Positions 1-6,707 of a DNA stretch of 16,492 bases are shown here, piece after piece. Position numbers and translations under genes: made by a program. The first letter of the stretch is position 1; each line of letters opens with the position of its first letter. This DNA is from Ramicandelaber brevisporus (Eukaryota; Kickxellomycota; Ramicandelaberales; Ramicandelaberaceae), in contig MU602849.1 in the NCBI GenBank assembly GCA_025201865.1, forward strand, positions 25,130 through 41,621. The letters run 5' to 3'. The notes under the pieces are model-generated. The model saw nothing but the letters and a program-made list of their open reading frames with translations, had not been told where the DNA came from and did no database searches.

Positions 1-319
1 TGCGTGGAACTCGACATGGATACATGGTGTTATTTCAAATGATCGTCTACTTGCTCTACATTAACGTTCTCCAGCTACTCTTCTAATCAATCATTCTGTT
101 ATCACCAATTAGCTAATCATCTCTCTCTAAACCGTTCATCTTTGAAATGCGATTGTCTCTTTCTATGCAATATGCCGTGCATTGTGGCAGTAACAACAGT
201 ATCTCTCTCGAGAACTGGCGATTAGAAGTTACATCTCTTCTTTCTAAGCCTCCTCTAATTCATAATAAACTACATCTAAAACACTGCCAGTATATATATG
301 AGGTGATTTCAAAGTATGC
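1..319. other. Left-edge stretch without a supported gene
   Basis: This stretch lies downstream of the minus-strand F-box gene and is AT-rich. It presumably holds that gene's 3' UTR. Short open stretches touch the left edge in the plus frames (stops near 42, 63 and 90), so the tail of a neighbouring plus-strand gene cannot be excluded, but nothing recognisable is encoded. An AATAAA on the plus strand at 264-269 could serve such a gene. An open frame at 147-386 has no recognisable content and runs into the F-box gene antisense. Confidence 0.4.
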
Positions 320-1915
320 TTATTGTAAAAATAAGTCAAAGAACTCTCTGATATCATATGATCTCACAACATTTAGTCTTGGATAAAATACTTGCCAATT
401 GATGGGCTCATTAGCAGAGCAACCGAGAAGCCTCAGCACATGGAGCTTGGGTAAGATCGATATCAGTTTGACAAGTTGTTTTTCTTCCATATTGGCAACA
501 AGTGTGTGTATAGCCAATATAGGTTGAGTATTATGAGCTACGACAGCATCTTCACGATATTCGCAATCATACAGCTTCAGTGTTTCCAACTTTGGTAGCT
601 TGCGAGCTAAAAACCGCCAAAACTCGAAAGTGAGCGCCAGTCGCTTGCCTGTACGATACGCCGAAATTGCCAATTCCTTGAGCATTGATGATGGCGACGA
701 TGATGATGACGACACAGTTGGTGATGAGAATGGAAATAGACTCTTTTCAGAACAGTTGAGGCCATTAACATTAATTAATACTAATATCTCCAGGTGTGGA
801 ATTAAGTCCACAATCACTCGTAAATCCATCACGGCCCAACAGCTGCGAAGTACCAGGAACTGAACATTTGGGAAATAACCGATGTTACGCTCCAACATAC
901 CTGCATCTTGAATGTACGCCAAATCCAACTTCTTAACTGTATGGAATTTGTGCACCAGGAAGTGTTCGAATACCTCAGCGCTCGGAGTACCAAAGTTCAT
1001 TTTCAAACAACGGAGAGCAGGGAGCTGAGCAGGATTAAGAACCACGAGCTCAAGAGAGTTGGTCATACCCATGTCGTCGCCATCTTGCTCACGTGGTTCA
1101 TGATATAAAGAAAGCGACTCCAAACGCGGATACTCAATACTGCGACTGCCCAAGAAATGGTTATACTGAGCGTTAAAAGTAGGAATATCGTATGTATAAT
1201 TGATCTCAAGCTTGGTCAACATTTGAGCCAGTGCCGATTCTACTTTAATCAGCTCTGGATTGTCATCATGAATTACCTCCAATGTTATCGAATTGCTGGT
1301 AATATTGTCAACAGCTACCGTCTCTACAATGTGATCCAGCAATATAATATGCTCTGGTTGCATGCTTTGAAGGTCCCAATTCACATCGAGCTTTTGTCCA
1401 TGCTGCTTCTGTTTCTGCTTTTCAATTCTACGAATCCAGTCAATCACAGCCATACCAACAGAGGGGTCACTGCTAACAAATGAGTGGAAGAACACTTGGA
1501 CGCGGCGCAAGTTGCGAAGCTCTTGGTTGGCAGCAATAAAGCTTGTAACCACTGGAGTGCTGTACACAGTGAGATGCTGGAGATTTGGCATCCAAACAGT
1601 AGCATTGTCAACACAGGATCTGAATTTAGCCTTGACAACGCGGGCTCTGATTCCAACCTCGGCAATTCGAACAAGAGGACCATAGCGCTGCCAAGTGGTA
1701 GCTGGTTGAAAGCGCAGGCTTTCGCGGATATCGACACGACGCCAGAGGCTACGAGCAAACACTTCGTGGAGAGCTTGGTTTACAGTGAGCACTTTGACAG
1801 CTTCATCTCGTTTGAACCAAGTTGCAATCTCCTCTACCAACTCGTGAGGCAGAGCAAGCAGCGGGAACGGCTCACTGCTCTCGATCGCGACGTCTTTGGA
1901 TCTGCAAACTGTCAT
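320..1915 (-). CDS. F-box protein with LRR-like body
   Basis: This 531-residue protein is probably the substrate-recognition subunit of an SCF (Skp1-Cullin-F-box) ubiquitin ligase. The F-box lies at about residues 18-62, with the typical start LLALPHELVEEIATWF and a later Leu/Val-rich helix ending in LWRRV, which would bind Skp1. The rest holds repeated hydrophobic LxxLxLxxC/N-like segments (for example LKKLDLAYI-type and LETLKLYDCEY) that suggest a degenerate leucine-rich-repeat substrate platform. A short Ser run near residues 405-415 interrupts it. The ATG at 1915 is the first in frame and puts the F-box close to the N terminus, as usual. The stop is TAA. Only 131 bp separate it from the ML-domain gene upstream, so its promoter must be short or overlap that gene's 3' end. 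No orthologue is recognised; such F-box/LRR genes often expand by lineage in fungi. The F-box is convincing; the substrate is unknown. Confidence 0.82.
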   Translation of the reverse strand: MTVCRSKDVAIESSEPFPLLALPHELVEEIATWFKRDEAVKVLTVNQALHEVFARSLWRRVDIRESLRFQPATTWQRYGPLVRIAEVGIRARVVKAKFRSCVDNATVWMPNLQHLTVYSTPVVTSFIAANQELRNLRRVQVFFHSFVSSDPSVGMAVIDWIRRIEKQKQKQHGQKLDVNWDLQSMQPEHIILLDHIVETVAVDNITSNSITLEVIHDDNPELIKVESALAQMLTKLEINYTYDIPTFNAQYNHFLGSRSIEYPRLESLSLYHEPREQDGDDMGMTNSLELVVLNPAQLPALRCLKMNFGTPSAEVFEHFLVHKFHTVKKLDLAYIQDAGMLERNIGYFPNVQFLVLRSCWAVMDLRVIVDLIPHLEILVLINVNGLNCSEKSLFPFSSPTVSSSSSSPSSMLKELAISAYRTGKRLALTFEFWRFLARKLPKLETLKLYDCEYREDAVVAHNTQPILAIHTLVANMEEKQLVKLISILPKLHVLRLLGCSANEPINWQVFYPRLNVVRSYDIREFFDLFLQ

Positions 1916-2046
1916 TACTGTGTGGTTCCGACAAAGCTGAGAGAGTTAAAGAAACACAGCCCAGCAAAAGCCACAAAACTCGCGCTCACAATTGAACCAG
2001 GAACAGGGGGAACTACTTCAAAAGTTAAAGCGATTATTGAGAATAT

Positions 2047-2496
2047 TCATTTAACGGTCAGGTTGCCCGTGAAGCAGAACGACGGCTTGTTGTCGATGGC
2101 ACCTTCGATATTGATACGAAGCTTCTCATCAGCCTTGGCATCCGCTGGTATAGTGTAGTCAACTCTCAGCTTGGCCAGTTCGCCAGCCTTCAACGGGCAG
2201 TCACCTCCGGCGAGTTTAGCCGCCTCGCAAATGGTTGACACTTTGGGGATGTCAGTTGGTCCAACGTAATAGCTGAGTATCACAGTTCCAGTGTTGAGTT
2301 CAGTCTCTGGCGTAAACTTGACGATAAACTTGACGTCTTTGCCGGCTTTGGGCTTCTGGTTGCTCACGTGGAGGGTCGCGCCGTAGGTGTTGGCATTCGA
2401 ACCAGCGCACGAGGTGAACGTGTTAGAAGCGGAGACACCAGTAGCAGCAAACCCGGCAAAGAGAGCGACAGCGACGAGCACAGTGTTGAAACGCAT
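2047..2496 (-). CDS. Secreted ML-domain (MD-2/NPC2-like) lipid-binding protein
   Basis: This 149-residue protein has a clear signal peptide: basic MRF start, hydrophobic core at about 6-20, and a likely cleavage after the Ala/Ser-rich stretch near residue 23. The mature part matches an ML domain, a small beta-sandwich that binds single lipids such as sterols or phospholipids in NPC2 and fungal PG/PI transfer proteins. Four cysteines (30, 90, 100, 141) can form the two usual bridges, Cys30-Cys141 joining the ends and Cys90-Cys100 in the central loop; NPC2 itself has a third. The C-terminal pattern KPSFCFTGNLTV resembles the last strand of the family, and NLT at 145-147 is a possible N-glycosylation site. 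It is expected in the vacuole/endosome lumen or outside the cell. The stop is TGA. The gene is divergent from the zinc-finger gene across 556 bp. The family call is firm; the ligand is unknown. Confidence 0.85.
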   Translation of the reverse strand: MRFNTVLVAVALFAGFAATGVSASNTFTSCAGSNANTYGATLHVSNQKPKAGKDVKFIVKFTPETELNTGTVILSYYVGPTDIPKVSTICEAAKLAGGDCPLKAGELAKLRVDYTIPADAKADEKLRINIEGAIDNKPSFCFTGNLTVK

Positions 2497-3052
2497 TGGG
2501 AGTAGTGAAGAATATAGTTGTGTGTGTTGTAAAGAAGGGAAGAAGAGAAAGAGAGGAGTGTAGTAGCATCAACAACAACAGCGCGTTGTGCGTACATACA
2601 GCAGGGCTTGGAATGAAAGACAAATTCCCAGTTAATGTGCTTTCCCCCAGTTAATGTGCTGAGTGCAGTTGTGTGAACACCATTCCTGAGTCTGGTGGGC
2701 TACAAGGACTGTGATTTACAATTTGCACTTGACTGGGAACTCTCCATTCTTTTTGTTTATAATCACAAAAAGAAAAGGAGTAGGCTGAAGCATAGAGTGT
2801 GGTGCCCACCTGGGTCTGTTATGAGGAGGTAGTGGGTGAGCTGACGAGGATAAGTGAATTAATGTGTGAGGTGAATCATAGACTGCCTGGTGGCTCTGGG
2901 TCGAAGCAAATGTTGTGATTTGTCGATTGTATTCGCGTTTGTTTTGTTTGCTTCTCACGAAAGGAGGTGACTGGTTTGCTCTCTCTGATCTCAACTACTA
3001 CTCGACTGAAGATTGACCACTACCAACAGCAACAGAACAGAACAGAACAGCC
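2497..3052. promoter_or_regulatory. Divergent intergenic region, ML-domain gene / zinc-finger gene
   Basis: This 556-bp region should contain both promoters. It holds a 15-bp direct repeat at 2627-2641 and 2646-2660, listed separately. An 8-bp sequence TTCCCAGT (2625-2632) recurs inverted as ACTGGGAA (2732-2739). A TATAA occurs at 2758-2762, far from either start. The zinc-finger leader just before 3053 is rich in CAACAG/AACAGA repeats. Open frames here on the minus strand are low-complexity Ser/Leu runs from the purine/pyrimidine bias and are not credible genes. Confidence 0.5.
2627..2660. repeat. 15-bp direct repeat (CCCAGTTAATGTGCT x2)
   Basis: Two identical 15-bp copies sit at 2627-2641 and 2646-2660, with a period of 19 bp and a 4-bp spacer. 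They lie in the divergent region, 131 bp upstream of the ML-domain ATG and about 390 bp upstream of the zinc-finger ATG. Identity over 15 bases at near two helical turns suits a duplicated protein-binding site. The factor is unknown, and a slippage duplication is the alternative. Confidence 0.6.
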
Positions 3053-4132
3053 ATGTCGACTGTGAAGATCAAAACAGAGCCAACAACAACAGCAACAACA
3101 GCAGTCGATGTGAAAGTCAAGCTCGAGCCGAGTCTCTCAACTGCTAATATCAAACTCGAACAGCACACTTCAGATATTGACACCAAGTTTGAGCCTGACA
3201 GCGAAGAAGACTGTATCAAATCCGAGAGTGGCGAAGGCGACACAGGCCAGAATAAAGATACAGCTACTCCCAAGAAACAGCGACAACTCATCTGCGAACA
3301 TCCTGGATGTGGTCGTCGTTTCAATTCCTCCAGTAATCTAAGCATACATCATCATGAACACAGACTGCAAGCAGAACTCAATATTCATGGAAAAAGGTTC
3401 ATTTTGACACGGCAGTCGTTAAATAGTCGATGGCCATGTCCGGTTCCAGACTGTGAAGTGACATATAAAACAGTTGATGGTACACGTAAGCACATACAAA
3501 GTGGTCATGGTAACACTACAAAACAGCAGCAGCAACTTTCATCTCAGACTACTAGATATAAGCGTTATTTCCTTAGCGTGGATAACTTTAATGTGAATGG
3601 AGTTCGCTGTGGTTATCATAGCACTATTGGAGTGTTCATTTGCCACGACTGTAAGCTGGTACCGGAATGCCTACTCATACACTTACAACAGAAGCATGGA
3701 TATGATGAGAAATCGATAGATAAAACGATTCTACCAGAAAGCGCGGTAAATGCGAGTGCTGATCCTAATGGAAACCAGCACACCAACAACCCACATCTCG
3801 CAGTAGCAATCAGCGAACCAGATCGGCAGCATCATCAAGATATTGATCAAGGCTGGTTGTGTATTATCCCTGGTTGTGTTTACTGCAATTTCACTAAAGA
3901 GGCTAGAAGAAGGCATCAGCACATGCATCATAGAGGCCAACAACTTCCTACTGTTCCTGCACTTGTACTGAGACTGCTTTATGGGAAAGCGCGAAGTTCG
4001 TACATCCTTATTACTCGGTTGGACACAACCACCAACAGCGTCAACCCAAATGATTCGACGAGTCAGCATAATCTCGATTGTGATAATGACGATGATGGCG
4101 ATGAATTAGTGTTGAGTGATTACAGTGATTAG
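3053..4132 (+). CDS. Four-finger C2H2 zinc-finger protein with N-terminal SUMO-motif array
   Basis: This 359-residue protein is probably a nuclear DNA-binding regulator. Finger 1 is Cys81-x4-Cys86-x12-His99-x3-His103, finger 2 Cys129-x4-Cys134-x12-His147-x4-His152, finger 4 Cys270-x4-Cys275-x12-His288-x3-His292. Finger 3 is shorter, Cys197-x2-Cys200-x9-His210-x4-His215, and its surroundings recall the C-x2-C...HL-x3-H finger of the fungal DUF3505 type; that resemblance is tentative. The fingers are spread out, unlike a tandem array. Before them, residues 1-60 carry psi-K-x-E motifs at Lys7, Lys23, Lys34 and Lys56, plus a related TKFE at Lys45; these are SUMO-acceptor consensus sites. The C terminus is acidic (343-359), possibly an activation region. 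The start has a purine at -3 and follows a CAACAG-rich leader. The gene is convergent with the EngB-like gene. The finger call is firm; target genes are unknown. Confidence 0.82.
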   Translation: MSTVKIKTEPTTTATTAVDVKVKLEPSLSTANIKLEQHTSDIDTKFEPDSEEDCIKSESGEGDTGQNKDTATPKKQRQLICEHPGCGRRFNSSSNLSIHHHEHRLQAELNIHGKRFILTRQSLNSRWPCPVPDCEVTYKTVDGTRKHIQSGHGNTTKQQQQLSSQTTRYKRYFLSVDNFNVNGVRCGYHSTIGVFICHDCKLVPECLLIHLQQKHGYDEKSIDKTILPESAVNASADPNGNQHTNNPHLAVAISEPDRQHHQDIDQGWLCIIPGCVYCNFTKEARRRHQHMHHRGQQLPTVPALVLRLLYGKARSSYILITRLDTTTNSVNPNDSTSQHNLDCDNDDDGDELVLSDYSD

Positions 4133-4439
4133 GACGATATCAGTTAACCGGAAACAGCGGCACTGTCCTCAACCATATCCTCAGCATTCATAATTTAATA
4201 TGCCTACTATGACATGACGAGTATCTCCCTTTTTAGTCGCTTTAGTCCCTTTTAATTCCGAACAGAATAGTTTCCTTTTGACTCGCTGGTGCACAGCGTT
4301 ACTTGGCACTTTCTTGTTGGCGTGCTATCAGGAAGTATTAGCCACCCAATATCATACCGATATTCTCCAATAAATAAAGAGCCACAACCTATGTAAGTGC
4401 ATTTAAAGAATAAAAGGTATTGTTAATTTGCATTTTTAT
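4133..4439. other. Convergent intergenic region, zinc-finger gene / EngB-like gene
   Basis: This 307-bp tail-to-tail region holds 3' UTRs and no gene. Plus-strand AATAAA signals lie at 4369-4374, 4373-4378 and 4409-4414. The minus-strand signal of the EngB-like gene overlaps its stop codon at 4435-4440. No hairpin, RNA gene or mobile element was recognised. Confidence 0.6.
4369..4378 (+). terminator. Poly(A) signal pair AATAAATAAA for the zinc-finger gene
   Basis: Two overlapping AATAAA hexamers lie about 237 nt after the zinc-finger stop codon; another at 4409-4414 could be an alternative. The position fits a fungal 3' UTR, but cleavage sites cannot be seen from sequence. Confidence 0.5.
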
Positions 4440-4440
4440 T
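4435..4440 (-). terminator. AATAAA overlapping the EngB-like stop codon
   Basis: On the minus strand the coding end reads TGAATAAA, so the hexamer begins with the last base of the TGA stop. If used, the 3' UTR would be only some 15-30 nt. No other minus-strand AATAAA was noticed between 4133 and 4434. Confidence 0.4.
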
Positions 4441-6206
4441 CACTTTCGCGAGCTTGCCTTCGACCTGTGAGAGGATTTAGCTTTGGATCTGTTTGAACCA
4501 CGGCCCAGCCAATGTGGTTGCTTTGTCTCCTTAGTGTGTTTTTGAGCGGAACTTTTTCTACCGTACTTGTTCTGTTTTTGTTGGTAATCTCTAATCATGC
4601 CTTCACCTTCATATAGTGGGGCTCTGCCCTCAGTCTTCATTTGCTGAAGCTGTTTAAAAGTTTCAGCCTCTTGTCTCCTTCCCTTCTTTGTGACACTTGT
4701 AACCCAATGTGGTTTTCTATTTTGTGCATTTAGATGCTTCAAGAACTTGCGAATTCTCCCGCCTTTTGAATGAGATGCTTCGGCAAACTCAGGTGGCAGC
4801 TCTGTCATCACATCAAGCTTGCGTGTTGGAACTGGAATCCGACTGCCACGACGAGTATTACGGCTACTGCTATTACTACTACGGCTACTGCTGCTATAAA
4901 CATTGCCATCATAGCCGCCATTACCAGTAGTACTGCTGCCACGCACTAATTCTTTGAATGCTCTTGCTTTTCTTTTAGATTGTTCTTTGCGTTCATTCTC
5001 AGCCAACCGATCCAGTTCCTTCAATTTTTCCTTATGCTTAACACCAGCCAAATACTTGCGACCACATCCAACTGTGTGCAAAATAACTTTTCGTAAATCG
5101 TTCATACCTGCATGTCGCTTGCCGTTACTCACCATTAAGATCTGCGGCAGACATCCATGTAAATTCTTTATAGTTTCCTCAAGGATCATGTATCTTCTTG
5201 CCAAATCAAGACGTGGAACCAAATCACATTTTGTCAAAACAATTTGATACTTGGCTTTAAACTGTGATTGCATACTTTCGTCAAGACTCGCCTCTGATAC
5301 TGTTGATGATGCTGAGGAAGAAGAGGAAGAAGAGGAAGAAGATCTGGCTGCACCCATCATCTCAGGTCGTTCGAGCATTTCTATAAACGCAGCATCATTC
5401 CGCTTAATACCATGGCGTGCATCAATTAGCAGGAATAAGAGCTTCAGTGTTTTTCTAGTTGACAAGTACTCTTCAATCAAAGGTAGCCAAGAATCACTCT
5501 GCTCAGTGTTAGCGTATGCAAATCCGTAGCCAGGCATATCCACCACATTGAAGTCGTTATCCGGAGCTGCATAAAAGTTGATCTGCTGAGTGTATCCAGG
5601 CTTTGATGACACTTTAGCCAAGTGCGGAGTCTCGCCCAATGCGTTAATCAGCGTGGACTTGCCAACATTTGATCTTCCAATAAATGCAACTTCTGGAACC
5701 GACTTGCCAATACTGCCGCTCCTGCCACTGCTGCTATTACTGCTACCACCACCACTGGTATGTTTGCTGCCGATGGATATTGTGGCTGTAGCCTTTTCAG
5801 GTGGGAATGATGACGCTTGTTTGGCACCAGCAATGAATCCAAGAGCAGGGAACTTGACAAACACTTCTGGAACTCGAGCACGCAGTTTTTGCCAGCCACC
5901 ACGCTTGGCAAGATTGGCGAGACCATAGCCGTGTTGATCGAGACGCTGCATCAGCTGGGAACTGGGCGATATCTGGCGGAATTTGGCACGGTTTGACAGC
6001 TCGTTTTCTTCTTTATCATTGTTTGGTTTGCTGGCTGAAGCTGAAGCTGGAGTTGAAGCAGGAGTCGAAGCTGAAGCTGAAGCTGGAGGTAGTCTCTTTG
6101 TTAATGAAGCGAATCCTCGTTGGGCAGCGATAACACTGGCTGTCCTCAGAGAAGCTGCTCGAGATGCAGCGATCAGCGTCCGTGCAGGTAGCAGACGAAG
6201 CGACAT
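4440..6206 (-). CDS. MRX8: Mitochondrial EngB/YihA-family GTPase (Mrx8-like)
   Basis: This 588-residue GTPase belongs to the EngB (YihA/YsxC) family, which assists large ribosomal subunit assembly; the yeast mitochondrial member is Mrx8. The first ~35 residues are Arg/Ala/Ser-rich with no acidic residue, as in a mitochondrial presequence. A low-complexity Ala/Ser/Pro/Thr linker follows (41-60). The G domain starts near 169: G1 GRSNVGKST (177-185), G2 Thr206 in KPGYTQQINFY, G3 DMPGYG (223-228), G4 TKCD (325-328), G5 region SNGKR (360-364). All key nucleotide-binding motifs are intact. The protein is more than twice the usual ~200-300 residues. A Ser-rich insert (ten Ser at 289-298) lengthens the G3-G4 interval, and a ~200-residue Lys/Arg/Ser-rich tail (382-588) follows the G domain, perhaps for rRNA contact. 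The stop is TGA at 4440-4442. It is head-to-head with NOP2. The family is certain; the orthology to Mrx8 is likely. Confidence 0.9.
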   Translation of the reverse strand: MSLRLLPARTLIAASRAASLRTASVIAAQRGFASLTKRLPPASASASTPASTPASASASKPNNDKEENELSNRAKFRQISPSSQLMQRLDQHGYGLANLAKRGGWQKLRARVPEVFVKFPALGFIAGAKQASSFPPEKATATISIGSKHTSGGGSSNSSSGRSGSIGKSVPEVAFIGRSNVGKSTLINALGETPHLAKVSSKPGYTQQINFYAAPDNDFNVVDMPGYGFAYANTEQSDSWLPLIEEYLSTRKTLKLLFLLIDARHGIKRNDAAFIEMLERPEMMGAARSSSSSSSSSSASSTVSEASLDESMQSQFKAKYQIVLTKCDLVPRLDLARRYMILEETIKNLHGCLPQILMVSNGKRHAGMNDLRKVILHTVGCGRKYLAGVKHKEKLKELDRLAENERKEQSKRKARAFKELVRGSSTTGNGGYDGNVYSSSSRSSNSSSRNTRRGSRIPVPTRKLDVMTELPPEFAEASHSKGGRIRKFLKHLNAQNRKPHWVTSVTKKGRRQEAETFKQLQQMKTEGRAPLYEGEGMIRDYQQKQNKYGRKSSAQKHTKETKQPHWLGRGSNRSKAKSSHRSKASSRK

Positions 6207-6707
6207 GATTCAAACAACGGCAGCAACAGTAACAGTAACAATAGGGATGGTAAAAAAAAGAAACAATAAACAAAAAAATGGGTGGCAAACTGTGACGAGA
6301 CACTAAAGTGTGCTTGCTGCTGCTGTTGTTGTTGTTGCTGTTATCGACGGCAGTGTCGTTTGATGTTCGTATATCGAGCATGATATTGCATCAAAGTCAT
6401 CATCACCATGTACATGATTAGCACTGCATTGGCATTAACTAGCCCTGTTATAATGATGATGATGATGATTGATAAATGCTGGCGCAATAAATGGAAAAAG
6501 AATAGCTGTTGCTAATTGCTTTTTTGGTATTAAAAGCCAGAAAATATCGATCGAATTTGTTTGTTTAAAGAATCAGCACAGCCGAGTAGATCTAAACGTT
6601 AAAAAGAAAGAAAGAAAAGAGAACGCAAAAGTATACTTCATTTCTTATTCTTATTTCTTATTATTAAAAAAAATACACACGTACATCTACAGTATATTGC
6701 AAGCAGA
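6207..6707. promoter_or_regulatory. Divergent promoter region, EngB-like gene / NOP2
   Basis: This 501-bp region separates the two start codons. It holds a TGC/TGT triplet tract at 6315-6342, which reads as AAC/AGC repeats in the EngB-like direction; an (ATG)5 run at 6453-6467; a CATGTACATG palindrome at 6407-6416; and an A-rich stretch before the NOP2 ATG. I looked for the yeast PAC (GCGATGAG) and RRPE-like (AAAATTTT) ribosome-biogenesis elements and saw neither. The (ATG)5 run implies that NOP2 transcription starts downstream of it, otherwise many upstream AUGs would precede the gene. Confidence 0.5.

Noticed and set aside
1484-2158. 224-residue plus-strand frame
   Set aside because: It begins at GTG, runs antisense through the F-box gene and into the ML-domain gene, and has no recognisable domain.
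5590-5928. 112-residue plus-strand frame
   Set aside because: It is a shadow of the EngB G domain on the other strand, where the GTPase motifs are unambiguous.
6453-6467. (ATG)5 as upstream start codons of NOP2
   Set aside because: The run is 240 bp from the NOP2 ATG and probably upstream of the transcription start; it is better read as a microsatellite.
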